From NCBI RefSeq assembly GCF_014696105.1, contig NZ_JACJPO010000037.1:16074-80073 (forward strand): a stretch of DNA of 64,000 bases. Reading direction: 5' to 3'. The stretch's first letter is position 1, and each line of letters begins with the position of its first letter. Of the stretch, positions 46,033-55,180 are shown piece by piece. The DNA is from Microcoleus sp. FACHB-1515 (GTDB taxonomy: Bacteria > Cyanobacteriota > Cyanobacteriia > Elainellales > Elainellaceae). The position numbers were made by a program, and so were the translations under genes. The notes under the pieces were generated by a model. It worked only from the letters and a program-made list of their open reading frames with translations, did not search any database and had not been told where the DNA came from.

Positions 46033-46380
46033 TTACTTCTTGTGTAACGAGGGATATTTTTCAGATTGGGTTACACAAGGAATCTCGATCGCCGAGCGAC
46101 TAGCTTGCGTAACGCGAGTTCGTCTTAGAGAAATGGGCTGTCCTTGTATGAAGCGGTTGCCCATCGTCGCAAATCTTGTGTAACCAGGGTGCAAAGTTAC
46201 ACAAGATTTCTCCCAACCTAGATTGCTTGCTTCGGCGCAGGACTCGATCGACTGATCGACCCGACGCTGAAGGCTCTCAGGCAGAGATGAGTCCGGCTGG
46301 CAGGCTCGATCGAATTTAGCCCACAGGGGTTGGAGCATCTGGCTCACCTCCTGCTTCGATCGCGATAGCCACCAACTCAT
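46033..46380 (-). CDS. Small ORF of unknown function, C-terminal half formed by palindromes
   Basis: A 115-codon frame that starts inside the 3' end of the primase-helicase gene and ends 1 nt before the DUF6788 start. The first 55 residues (MSWWLSRSKQEVSQMLQPLW and onward) look helical; the rest is encoded by the two palindromes at 46171-46209 and 46039-46079 and the sequence between them, which suggests it is not constrained as protein. Real coding status is uncertain. Confidence 0.3.
   Translation of the reverse strand: MSWWLSRSKQEVSQMLQPLWAKFDRACQPDSSLPESLQRRVDQSIESCAEASNLGWEKSCVTLHPGYTRFATMGNRFIQGQPISLRRTRVTQASRSAIEIPCVTQSEKYPSLHKK
46039..46079. repeat. TTGTGTAAC-family palindrome, copy 3, at the DUF6788 start
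   Basis: Perfect 10-bp arms CTTGTGTAAC (46039-46048) and GTTACACAAG (46070-46079), 21-nt loop. The near arm is about 7 nt upstream of the DUF6788 ATG (minus strand), where a bound protein would control that gene. Confidence 0.8.
46171..46209. repeat. TTGTGTAAC-family palindrome, copy 4
   Basis: Perfect 14-bp arms AAATCTTGTGTAAC (46171-46184) and GTTACACAAGATTT (46196-46209) with an 11-nt loop, upstream of the DUF6788 gene. This is the longest-armed copy. Confidence 0.8.
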
Positions 46381-49300
46381 TTAATGGCAATGTGCATTCT
46401 TGGGCACGGTGCAAATGCCGGAGTCGCGCCGTTGCTGCTTCGACTTGAACGACAACCCAACGACAAGCCTGCTGAAGATGTCTGACAACGCACCCGACCT
46501 GAATGGCGGAATTGTATTGTGACGCTGCACCGACTTGGGCGATCGCAGAGCAATCCTGTTTCTCCAAACTTCCCCATTCTTCACAGGCAAGTCTTTCCTC
46601 TCTTGCAGCCTCCAACGCTAATCCATCAGCCGATCGACTAGCTATAAATTTATCCGGGGGTGGATCAGTCGTACTGGTTGGCGGCAACGTCGCGGCTCGA
46701 TCAAGGGTGGCAATCGAGCTATCTAGCGCATCGGCGTCTCGCTGCTGCCACTCGGCGAAAATTGTTTCTCGACCATCATTGGATGGCTGGTATTGGTAAA
46801 TTCGCGGCCCACCGCGTCGTCCGTCTGCTGCGACATCTCGCCCGACGCAGGTTAAACGCAGCCCTAATTTACCGAGCAGAGCTTGGACAATTTCGATCGG
46901 CGACATCTTTGCAGAGACGGTCAGATTGAGAACGGTTTTGAGGTCGTGGCTGTATTGGAGGGCCTGCTGACGGATGCGATCGACATCTGCATCGATCGCC
47001 CGCACTTGTCGTTCCGGATCAAGTAGATCGAGAAGCCCTAGCGCTTTGAGCGTTTCGACCTGCATGGTGAGCAGTCGCACGTCTTGAAGTGCAATTTTGC
47101 CGTCACCGCGATCGAGATGCCCCTGCCACTCTTTGAGATCGCGCAGCCGAACCAGAGTCGAGTCGTGCGTGAGATAGTAGTGCAATCGCAGTTGGGCGTA
47201 CCAGCCCGCGTCGTCTTTGAGCTTCAGTTCGGGCGTGATGGGAATGGGATAGCGGCGCTGCAATTCGTGCTTGTGCTGGGCATAGCGCTCTACGGCAGTT
47301 TTGGCACGCTGATCTTTCAGGGTTTTGTATTCGCTGGAAGTTAGATCGGTGGCTGTGGCGATCGCCTCCGCTTCGACGAGCTGGCTGTGTTCCTGAATCG
47401 CCTTCACTGACTGAGTGACGGTTTCTGCGATCTCGCGATCGTGCTGCCAAGCCAGCCACTCAACACCGGGAAATTGCAAAATGCCACTGTGCAGGTCGGC
47501 ATGTAGCGCTTGATCGATCGCTTCTTGGCCTAGCAGTTCGGTTAGTTCAGCACAAAGGGATTGGAAGGCAGGCGGCAGCAGTTGACGTAGATCGTCGGTA
47601 ACTGTCGTAACTTGATGGCCTTCCAGCATCAGGCCGTTACGAAGTTCACTGCGATAGTTCCACAGTGAGACGTTGACGCGAGCCGCCATCTTAGCCCAGG
47701 TGCGAAGCGTGATCGGGTCGGTTTGAGCGTCGATGTCGAAATCGATGTCTTTGAGTAGCGCAACGTTGTACTTGACGGCTTTTGTCGTGGAGTGAACTAC
47801 GTCTTGGTAGCTGCAACTGCCGTTGCCAACTTTGCCGGGACCAAAGCGAGCCGCCCAGATGAAGCGGGGCACTGGTTCTCGAACTCGCGCCAATGCCTGT
47901 CGAGATTCGGTGTCGGGAGTGACGCCTTGAAAAATGCCAAAGACGGCCTTGAAGTGACCGCGCACATCGATCGATACGCCAGTCCCGATCGTCGGTGTCG
48001 CCAACACAATGTCGTATTTCGTGATAGCTCGATTGAGCTGCTCGACGATGCTGTAGGCCGGGTGCTTGGGATCAGCGACGCTCTCTGAATCAAGGCGGAG
48101 AATGCGCTTGTCAGGAAAGCGATTGCGCAAGTAGGTTTCCAGATTCTTGGAACTCCAGCGACCACTGACTTTTTGCGAGTCAAGGGCGACAAAAACTGCG
48201 CCCTGTGCAAGAAACTTCTCCATGTAGGCAACCAGGGGAGCAGGATTCTTGGTGTCGTAGAACGAGACTGCCCAATTTGTCTCCGGCTGCCACTGATTGA
48301 CCACGACCCAAGGATCGATCGGGGTTTCGACCAGTCCCTTGAGATAGTCAATGCTGACATTGGATAGATCGGCATCTTGAGCAATGATCAGGCCACCGCT
48401 GCCGATCACAACCTGCACTAGTTCCCGCAGCGCTTCGAGGATTTTGATGCGGTGGTCGTAGCAGGTTGAGGAATTGAGGGCGTGCCACAGCACCTGCTCG
48501 ACTTCATCGAGAATGACGATCGCGCCTTTCCAAAACTCTGGAGTGAAGCGAGCTTGAGAAGTGGCGTGTAGAGAGTCAATGCAGAGGCCGTAGCCAAATA
48601 GTCCTTGTGTCTCAGAGGCTTTGACTTCTTCGATCCAGTCGATGCCGATGCTGTCGCAAATGGCGCGACCAAGCTGGATGCGATGGGTGATGACCAAGAC
48701 TTTGCGGCCTACTCCGGTTGCGGCCTGAATGAGCGATTGCAGGGCGGTGGTCTTCCCTGTGCCCTTAGCGCTTTTGATACAGGCTAAGCCTGAAGATGGG
48801 TAGGGGAGATCGTTAAGGTAGGGAGTGTTGAGCGTCAGTGTGGGAGTGTGGGTAAGTGCCCAAAGCTTTGAGGCGAGCCAAAATTCCAGTGCCAAGGCCG
48901 CGTCGTAGCAGGTATCGAAACTCTGCGCTCCTTGCGCCACGATGAAATCGTCTACGCCTTTCTCAGGGCCGGGAAGCGTAATGACGTTGACCACACATTC
49001 GGCGCGATCGAGCAGTTTGCCGAGCTTAGTTGTGGCAATCGCAATATTTTTGAGAACCTTTGCTTTCGTCTCGTAGTCGAAACAAATGGAGATTGATCGC
49101 TTCGGTGTTGCGAAGTGCGCTAGCTCATCGATCAGCGATCGCGTTTCGCGACGGTAGCCGTTGAAGATTCCCGGCAATGCGATCGCCGCATAACCCTGAG
49201 TCAGCAAGCATCCGGCTTTTTTCTCACCCTCGGTCAGTACTAAGGGAATGTTCTGTTTCCACACCCACTGCCAGAAGCCCAGTGATCGATCGAGGTCAGA

Positions 49301-49816
49301 AATGGGAATTTGATAGCGTTGGGCGACTTTATCCCAAACTGCTTGAGGCACATCGAGCAAAACTAAGCGACTAGAGCCTGCTCCTAAGCTGGGGCTGAGG
49401 TATTTTGCGGGCTTGCCTTTTTCGCGATCGAGAATGGGTGTGGCAGCATCCGGCTTAAACCGTCCCCACTCCATCCGCTGCCAGTCGTTAAGCGGATCAA
49501 TGCCGCTCACCCACCAGCCACGTAAATAAGGGCGCGTTTTTTGCCCAAAGCGCGAAAGATTCCAGTGTAGACGTTCGGCGATTGGAAACAGGTAGTCTGC
49601 ATAGCCATCGATCGCCGTATCAACCAGGGTTTCGACGTTGAGAGCAATAATTCCGGGATCAACGCCACTATCGAGCCATTCTTGAGCGTGGTCTGTGTCC
49701 GCTTTACCGAACCAGCGAGGATTAATTTGTGGCAGCACAAGAACAGGGGCAGCGGTTGAGTGGTTCAAACGCGACCCGAAATTGTTTCCTTTATCCGCAA
49801 GGCGGTGTGCCGACAT
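46316..49816 (-). CDS. Plasmid replication primase-helicase, DUF3854 domain
   Basis: A 1166-residue protein. Its N-terminal half has a DUF3854 TOPRIM-like region (LVLTEGEKKAGCLLTQGYAAIALPG near 195; FDYETKAK) as in primases of cyanobacterial plasmids. The second half is a helicase-like ATPase: Walker A SAKGTGKTTAL near 348, VILDEVEQVLW near 433 and a motif region with ATPTIGTGVSIDVRG. It is likely to unwind and prime at the adjacent iteron origin, which lies upstream of its start. The C-terminus is low complexity. Confidence 0.82.
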   Translation of the reverse strand: MSAHRLADKGNNFGSRLNHSTAAPVLVLPQINPRWFGKADTDHAQEWLDSGVDPGIIALNVETLVDTAIDGYADYLFPIAERLHWNLSRFGQKTRPYLRGWWVSGIDPLNDWQRMEWGRFKPDAATPILDREKGKPAKYLSPSLGAGSSRLVLLDVPQAVWDKVAQRYQIPISDLDRSLGFWQWVWKQNIPLVLTEGEKKAGCLLTQGYAAIALPGIFNGYRRETRSLIDELAHFATPKRSISICFDYETKAKVLKNIAIATTKLGKLLDRAECVVNVITLPGPEKGVDDFIVAQGAQSFDTCYDAALALEFWLASKLWALTHTPTLTLNTPYLNDLPYPSSGLACIKSAKGTGKTTALQSLIQAATGVGRKVLVITHRIQLGRAICDSIGIDWIEEVKASETQGLFGYGLCIDSLHATSQARFTPEFWKGAIVILDEVEQVLWHALNSSTCYDHRIKILEALRELVQVVIGSGGLIIAQDADLSNVSIDYLKGLVETPIDPWVVVNQWQPETNWAVSFYDTKNPAPLVAYMEKFLAQGAVFVALDSQKVSGRWSSKNLETYLRNRFPDKRILRLDSESVADPKHPAYSIVEQLNRAITKYDIVLATPTIGTGVSIDVRGHFKAVFGIFQGVTPDTESRQALARVREPVPRFIWAARFGPGKVGNGSCSYQDVVHSTTKAVKYNVALLKDIDFDIDAQTDPITLRTWAKMAARVNVSLWNYRSELRNGLMLEGHQVTTVTDDLRQLLPPAFQSLCAELTELLGQEAIDQALHADLHSGILQFPGVEWLAWQHDREIAETVTQSVKAIQEHSQLVEAEAIATATDLTSSEYKTLKDQRAKTAVERYAQHKHELQRRYPIPITPELKLKDDAGWYAQLRLHYYLTHDSTLVRLRDLKEWQGHLDRGDGKIALQDVRLLTMQVETLKALGLLDLLDPERQVRAIDADVDRIRQQALQYSHDLKTVLNLTVSAKMSPIEIVQALLGKLGLRLTCVGRDVAADGRRGGPRIYQYQPSNDGRETIFAEWQQRDADALDSSIATLDRAATLPPTSTTDPPPDKFIASRSADGLALEAAREERLACEEWGSLEKQDCSAIAQVGAASQYNSAIQVGCVVRHLQQACRWVVVQVEAATARLRHLHRAQECTLPLNELVAIAIEAGGEPDAPTPVG

Positions 49817-49970
49817 AGCTGCTTTGAGCGCGATCGATTCTTTCTACCGCCAAACAGTAGCACTCTCAATTTTTAGGTCGCAAAAATGCTGATCTGATCA
49901 ACTTGATCAATCTGATCAGGAAAGTACTAGCAGCCGAAACGCCCATACCACAAAGCTTTGAAAAATGTTG

Positions 49971-50685
49971 CGTATCACTGAGTGGAAGATAGCGTATCAC
50001 TCAGTGGAAGTGATCGTATCGTTTGGTAGAAGCGATCGAGTACTTTCAAGTACTCAAGTCGTTTGAAGCTGAGGTAAAAACCCTACTGCTACAGACACTC
50101 TAGCGATCGCCGCGCAAACTGCACTGCGGCAGCGATCGTATCGCTGAGTGGAAATTTGCAAGTACTTGAACTAATGCGCTTAGCGATTTGCTGAAAATTC
50201 AACGGGAAAGTGGATTTGGCGTATCAGCATGTGGAGAATATCAAGTACTTCTAACGTATCAAACGGTGGGGATACTTGAGTACTTTTTGCGGGGTGCGAT
50301 CGCAAACGCTCGAAAATCAAAGCGTTCAGTGCTGTTTAAACGTATCGCTTAGTGGAGAATATCAAGTACTTTTAGCGTGTCAAGCAGTGGAAGTATTTGA
50401 GTACTTTTCAGATGGACGGAATGAAATTTAGGCAAACTGCTGATTCCGCAGCGGTGTAGGCGTATCTAAGCGTGGAGGATATCAAGTACTTTTAGCGTGT
50501 CAAGCAGTGGAAGTATTTGAGTACTTTTTGCGGAGTCGTTGGAAGAGTGCCTACGCTCTGAAGGCGTATCGCCAAGTGGCAATAATCAAGTACTTTGAGT
50601 AGTTCAATATTCGATCGCAACTGAAGGTCGAGCCGCCTAACGATTTTGAACGTGTCAGCAAGTGGAAGTTTTCAAGTACTTTAGT
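49971..50685. other. Iteron array, probable plasmid origin of replication
   Basis: Twelve copies of a motif CGTATCNNNNAGTGGARR, all in the same direction, start at 49971, 49993, 50015, 50137, 50220, 50255, 50341, 50376, 50461, 50496, 50565 and 50651. Most are followed by TCAAGTACTT or TTGAGTACTT. The first three are 22 bp apart; three pairs have 35-bp spacing and recur every 120-121 bp. The array lies between the primase-helicase gene and the Rep gene, the expected place for an iteron origin. There is no gene here. Confidence 0.85.
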
Positions 50686-50698
50686 GCGATCGCCAGCA

Positions 50699-52234
50699 CT
50701 AGGAAAATTCCAAAATCTTCTTGAGCTGCTCGGCATAGACGGGTTTGAGCGGTTGATGCTGTCGCTTGTTTTCGATGTCGCGCACCCAACTTTGGCTCAT
50801 TCCCAGGGCGATCGCAATGTCCATCTGGCTCATCCCAGCTTTTTGGCGCAATTCCTTCACTACAGCGCCAGTGAATTCTTGCGGCTGTACTGGCTCTGCT
50901 TCCACTACGTCTACATCAACGGTGACGATCGCTTCGGTTGCACAATCGGAAGTGGAACTGCTGCTCGATCGCGACAGCTTTTTGGTAGGTTTGGCCTTGC
51001 TTGCTTCAAATGCGGCTAGTTCGCCCTCAACTGGAGCGGGTGCAATAATAATGACAACGCCCTGAAGCCAAGTGTCAAAAAAGCCGTCAGGCATTCGCTG
51101 CTCTTGGGGCGCAGTTGTAGCTGGATCAAGCTCGGCGTCAATTTCGCTGGGCAGCTCAGCCCAACTGGGAAGTAGCTCTCTAGGAAAGCTTTCGTCAAAC
51201 TGAATCGTAAAATTCACCTCGGTCAAGTCTTCGAGCAGAACATAGAAGCGTTTGACAAAGCGCGATCGCTTCAATTTGTCGTTGCGGATCAAATCAATTT
51301 CGTGAATCGACATCACTGCTTCTAGCAGCGTTTGGATGCGGTATTTGCCGCTGGGGTGCGATCGGCGATTTTGGATCAGGTACAGTCCGAGGGCGGCGGC
51401 GAGTTCTTTTTTGTAGGGATCGATCGAGAGGACATCCTGATTGATGAAGCCGTACTGGTAAAGTGCTGTTCGCTGTTTCTCGCCGTCCCGGTTGAGGAAG
51501 TTGCGCGTCCACTGACCTGCTTGCACTTCGATTTCAACTTCGATCAGCTCACCCGGATTACCGTTCAAATCATTTTGGTACTGCTCTTTGACGTTGACAA
51601 TCCAGATCATCGATCGCTCCACGATCGTTAGATCGAGATAGCCCTCCTGCCACTGAATTTTTGCTCCCAAGGTTCCTAGGACCCAAGCAAGGTCGGCAAT
51701 CGCCCTCAGCTTGTCGCCTTTTTTCAGCTTATTGCCTGTGTGGATTCGCAAAATCTTGATGAGATCGCTGCCCAGTAGGGTAAACGGTTCTTTCCAGGGT
51801 TCCTTTTGCTGAGCGGCGTAGGTTGCAAAAACGGCATGGAGGCGAGCGGCGTGGATACCATAAAGGCGCAGAATCTCCGGTTCCGCAAAGCTGGTGATAA
51901 AACCAGGCTGGTGCTTTTGCTTATTGAGAATATAAAACTCGATGTGCCGCCCTTTGCCGAAAGAGCGGCGGAAGTAGAGGCGATTTTCTTCGTACTCGCT
52001 CCAGTCCGGGTGTTTAAGGTAGGCTTGCGTGGCGCTAATTACGGGTGCGCCGGTCGCTGTCATCTCGATCTGTTTGTGGGTAAACAGCGGCAGTTTAGCT
52101 TTCGATCGCGATCGCGCACGACTAGCGCGTTTTCGACCACCCTTTGCTGGACTTGTGGTCGGCGGCTCTATCTCTAGCTGAACGTCGGCAGTCTCAGCGT
52201 CTGAAGATTTCGGTTTTCGATTCGTAGAGGCCAT
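50699..52234 (-). CDS. Putative plasmid replication initiator with C-terminal XRE-type HTH
   Basis: A 511-residue protein. A basic, Lys/Arg-rich N-terminus (about 30-50) is followed by a large region of unrecognised family (YLKHPDWSEYEENRLYFRRS; RLYGIHAARLHAVFATYA; LGSDLIKILRIHTGNK) with the look of a Rep initiator. A Ser/Pro/Glu-rich linker leads to a helix-turn-helix (about 455-495: VVKELRQKAGMSQMDIAIAL and MSQSWVRDIENKRQ). Its 3' end is at the edge of the iterons, so it is the best candidate for binding them. No closer family match from memory. Confidence 0.6.
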   Translation of the reverse strand: MASTNRKPKSSDAETADVQLEIEPPTTSPAKGGRKRASRARSRSKAKLPLFTHKQIEMTATGAPVISATQAYLKHPDWSEYEENRLYFRRSFGKGRHIEFYILNKQKHQPGFITSFAEPEILRLYGIHAARLHAVFATYAAQQKEPWKEPFTLLGSDLIKILRIHTGNKLKKGDKLRAIADLAWVLGTLGAKIQWQEGYLDLTIVERSMIWIVNVKEQYQNDLNGNPGELIEVEIEVQAGQWTRNFLNRDGEKQRTALYQYGFINQDVLSIDPYKKELAAALGLYLIQNRRSHPSGKYRIQTLLEAVMSIHEIDLIRNDKLKRSRFVKRFYVLLEDLTEVNFTIQFDESFPRELLPSWAELPSEIDAELDPATTAPQEQRMPDGFFDTWLQGVVIIIAPAPVEGELAAFEASKAKPTKKLSRSSSSSTSDCATEAIVTVDVDVVEAEPVQPQEFTGAVVKELRQKAGMSQMDIAIALGMSQSWVRDIENKRQHQPLKPVYAEQLKKILEFS

Positions 52235-52355
52235 TGGGTAATTTCTGCCAGCGACAGCCAGATCGGTGCTGCAATAAAGCGATTCCTAGTATTGTGCGTC
52301 TCAATTGGCAAACTGCAACATCTCCTTGCCGCGAAATTGAGACGAAGCATTCAGC

Positions 52356-52562
52356 CTACTCCGAGCGTGGCTTGGGCTGAGCAGACTTAGTTTTGCCCTG
52401 CTGCTCGGCATCATCTACGGCTTTCTGCAGCACATAGCTCGCCTGCCCAGCGATCGATCGGTCTTCGGCTTCTGCCCACTCCTCCAGCTTTTTGTAGGAA
52501 GAGTCTGGTAGCGAAATGGTAATTCGCTTAGTCATGGAGTCAACAGCAAATTGTTCACTCAT
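52356..52562 (-). CDS. Ribbon-helix-helix (CopG-like) small regulator
   Basis: The start at 52562 (MSEQFAVDSMTKRITISLPD) gives 68 residues; an internal ATG at 52535 would give 59, and a longer frame begins at 52661. KRITISLPDSSYKKLEEWAE is the beta strand and first helix of RHH proteins, followed by SIAGQASYVLQKAV. Such proteins repress their own promoters and control plasmid copy number or toxin-antitoxin loci. A palindrome lies upstream. Confidence 0.8.
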   Translation of the reverse strand: MSEQFAVDSMTKRITISLPDSSYKKLEEWAEAEDRSIAGQASYVLQKAVDDAEQQGKTKSAQPKPRSE

Positions 52563-52598
52563 GCATCCTATCCCCCTGCTGATGCAACTACTTATTAG

Positions 52599-52615
52599 AT
52601 GCAGATTAACTGCAT
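52599..52615. promoter_or_regulatory. Palindromic operator-like site upstream of the RHH gene
   Basis: ATGCAG-ATTAA-CTGCAT, 6-bp perfect arms with a 5-nt centre, lies 37 nt before the RHH start and before the divergent gene at 52685. It is a plausible RHH binding site that could control both. Confidence 0.5.
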
Positions 52616-52684
52616 ATCTGATGTTATAGTACATCATATGTTGAGTGCTTTCAAAGGACAAACCATGATGGCAGAGAGAATGTT

Positions 52685-52990
52685 ATGACAAACCGATCGC
52701 TGTATTTTCCGCCCGTGGTTGTGCCCGAACAGATGCCGTCGCCGTTGCCACTGCCGAAGTTTCAAATTGGGCAGCAGGTGCAGTGGGCTTATGTTGAAGC
52801 CAAAGATTTTGGCACGATCGTGGGCATGGCCTATTCTTCGGAGGCAAGCACCCAGGGGTTGGGCTATCACTACGCCATTCAGCTTTCGCCCTCTAGTTCG
52901 TCGTACTCAGACGGGATCACAAGTGACTGGGCATTTGAGGACGACATTGAACTATATTCCCAAGCCGATCGGGAGGATGCGATCGGATGA
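52685..52990 (+). CDS. Hypothetical protein
   Basis: A 101-residue protein with a proline-rich start and a beta-rich body (FQIGQQVQWAYVEAKDFGTIVGMAYSSEA) that reads like a small SH3/tudor-type barrel. No family is recognised. It overlaps the next gene by 4 nt and is divergent from the RHH gene. Cyanobacterial plasmid proteins often look like this. Confidence 0.55.
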   Translation: MTNRSLYFPPVVVPEQMPSPLPLPKFQIGQQVQWAYVEAKDFGTIVGMAYSSEASTQGLGYHYAIQLSPSSSSYSDGITSDWAFEDDIELYSQADREDAIG

Positions 52991-53286
52991 TGCGCTACCC
53001 GACAACCCGACAATGGGAACTGTTCAAAATTTATGAGAGCTGTCCGCCGCCCATCCATCCCAGCGTCTTTTGCCAGCATTGGGCGGTGTCATATGCCGAG
53101 TTGAGTGTTTTAGCAAAGACTTCGCGCAGCACGGTTGAGCATTGGTTTGGGTCAGGGCGATCGCATCGGGAGCCAGCCGAGCGATGTTGTCGGCGGCTGG
53201 CCGAGATTCATCTGATTTGGATGAGCAGCGATCGGATCGAGCCAAACTTAATTCAGGGGTGGTGTCGATTGAACCATAGCTTGTAA
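52987..53286 (+). CDS. Small HTH protein, paralogue of the gene at 60466
   Basis: A 99-residue protein with a helix-turn-helix-like segment SYAELSVLAKTSRSTVEHWF. A similar segment (SNLQIARIARVAESTADRWF) occurs in the protein at 60466-60807, and both begin with a short aromatic helix and a proline-rich turn (CPPPIHPSVF; CPLQMSPEAF). Together they frame the recombinase element. It is coupled to the gene before (ATGA). Confidence 0.6.
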   Translation: MMRYPTTRQWELFKIYESCPPPIHPSVFCQHWAVSYAELSVLAKTSRSTVEHWFGSGRSHREPAERCCRRLAEIHLIWMSSDRIEPNLIQGWCRLNHSL

Positions 53287-53289
53287 GTA

Positions 53290-54009
53290 ATCGATCGAGT
53301 TCCTTCAGATAACACTTACCAGTTTTTGCTCAGAGATTTCATTGAGAAGGCTCTGTCATCATGATGGGGCTTTCTTTTCTTTCGTATTGAGGTTGTTCTA
53401 ATGTAATAAAACCGTTGCTTAAGCGAAGTCGATAATGATTAGTTCTGCCATTTCCTACTGGTTGAGTTGAGTTATTAAGCTGAAGTTGAAACAAATTTTG
53501 ACTAGCTGAAGTGTAGTTATTGATGGGTGATTTGGAAGACTAAGCAAGGTTTTTACTACTCGATTAAGTAAATTTAGCACCTGCGTTCAAGACCAAGATT
53601 GTTTTTTATATTATAACTAGCAGAACAAAAGTACAAGTGTCGGTAAGTTCGAGTTAGAAGTAGTAATTTTAAAAAATTAAATAATAATTGAACAGAGCAA
53701 AAATAAACACACTCTAGATAAATACGTGCTAACTCAATCTGAAAAGCAAGCAAGAATCTCAATTTAGTTCATTTCACTTAAAAATGAACATAAACAGGTT
53801 GCAAATTATGGTTGTCATTTGCCATCGGTAGTATGTTTATTTTTAATATTTCTTTACATTAGAGTATGTGCTGAAAGTCATGTCTCGCAAGCAATTTAGC
53901 GCAAATAGAAAAAACATGATAATCTTGTACTATTGTTCATAAAATTTCTACTTTTTAAAGTAAAACTTGTGTTCATTTACGTCAGAATTCCGACGCAATG
54001 GAGCTTTGA
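53290..54009. other. AT-rich gene-free flank of the recombinase element
   Basis: About 720 nt, visibly more AT-rich than the rest of the window and poor in the HIP1 octamer. I see no coding frame with protein-like composition and no terminal inverted repeat. It is probably part of the left end of the Tn554-like element or its promoter region. Confidence 0.55.
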
Positions 54010-55176
54010 GTGAATACTTCTGATCCCTCTACCCAATTTCGGACCCTAAATGCAAAACTTCCTACTGGGGAAGTTCTACCCGTTTTGATTAAGGTAGAAA
54101 CCGGAATTCCGGTACAAATGGGAATGTATTGGATATCTACAGAACGGCGCTTCCGCACCCAGTGGAATACACTCAACTCAGATGTGCAAGCGCTCAAGCG
54201 GCTGTACGAGTTTTCAACAGCGATCGAGCAAATTGACTTAGATAAATTCTTAATAGAGGGTCAAACTTTTAACCTATTCCAAATTAGATCGCTTGCTTAT
54301 TATTTACGTGATGGCAAGCAGTCTAACCGTTATACACAGCGGCAGTTGAATACGATCGCAAACTTCTTACATTGGTGTCTTAATCCAAGTAATTGGACGC
54401 GCATCTGTGAAGTTTCAGCTAAGCAGATTCAAGAGCGGCAGCTTCAGCTAAAACAAGATTTCAACTCCTGCCGCAGACAACAAGCATCATCTGAACGAAT
54501 CGAACCTTTAACGGCAGGAGAGGTTGCCCAAATCTTAGAGATTATTGGTCCTGTTGGTGTTGAAGAAGGTCGACCCATCTTTTCTGACAATGGGGTTTCT
54601 CCAAAGGTTCAACTCAGAAATTTGGTGATGTTTATCCTGTCCCTACAGCTAGGGCTACGGCGGGGAGAGTTGTTGAAACTTCAAGTCGGTGATATTTGCT
54701 ACCGAGGAAAACCAGAGGTGCGAATTGTGCGCCGCCCGTCAGACCCGCACGACCTCCGTATTCCTGAACCTTCAGTCAAAACACAAGAGCGATCGCTAGT
54801 ACTCTCCGACCTTTTGCTGTTCTACCTGAACACTTACACTGATGCCGATCCTCCATTGGGACGGGTGAAAGGAAAAACGCCATATCTGTTTGTAACTGAA
54901 ACCGGAGAGCCACTCTCTTGCAGTGCTGCGGATGCTATTTATCGACCCATCTCCCAAAAAAGCGGAGTTAAGTTTTCCTGGCACTCTTTACGCCACACCT
55001 GTTTCGAGGATCTTGCAGGGCGTGCACTCAATGATGGTAGCGGTCTTGAAATGTTGCTGCCCTTGGGAGGGTGGTCCCAGATGAAGTCCGTGAAGCATTA
55101 CGCTGCCAACGCGATTGAAGCGCATTCAAACGCTTGGTTGCAAAAGTATCAAAATCGCTCATTTAGTGAGGGCTAG
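54010..55176 (+). CDS. Tyrosine recombinase, Tn554 TnpA-like
   Basis: A 388-residue integrase from a GTG start; TnpA of Tn554 is similar in size. The C-terminal catalytic region has FSWHSLRHTCFEDL near 323 and the final Tyr in KHYAANA near 362, so the R-H-R-Y set is present. Next to it lie a second and third recombinase and a small helper in the same direction, the arrangement of Tn554-like elements that insert at specific sites without inverted repeats. Its 3' end is 4 nt from the next gene. Confidence 0.85.
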   Translation: MNTSDPSTQFRTLNAKLPTGEVLPVLIKVETGIPVQMGMYWISTERRFRTQWNTLNSDVQALKRLYEFSTAIEQIDLDKFLIEGQTFNLFQIRSLAYYLRDGKQSNRYTQRQLNTIANFLHWCLNPSNWTRICEVSAKQIQERQLQLKQDFNSCRRQQASSERIEPLTAGEVAQILEIIGPVGVEEGRPIFSDNGVSPKVQLRNLVMFILSLQLGLRRGELLKLQVGDICYRGKPEVRIVRRPSDPHDLRIPEPSVKTQERSLVLSDLLLFYLNTYTDADPPLGRVKGKTPYLFVTETGEPLSCSAADAIYRPISQKSGVKFSWHSLRHTCFEDLAGRALNDGSGLEMLLPLGGWSQMKSVKHYAANAIEAHSNAWLQKYQNRSFSEG

Positions 55177-55180
55177 ACCG

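Noticed and set aside
49971..50685. Iteron array as a CRISPR
   Set aside because: Repeats are short, imperfect and unevenly spaced, with no unique spacers of constant length; the setting is a replication origin.
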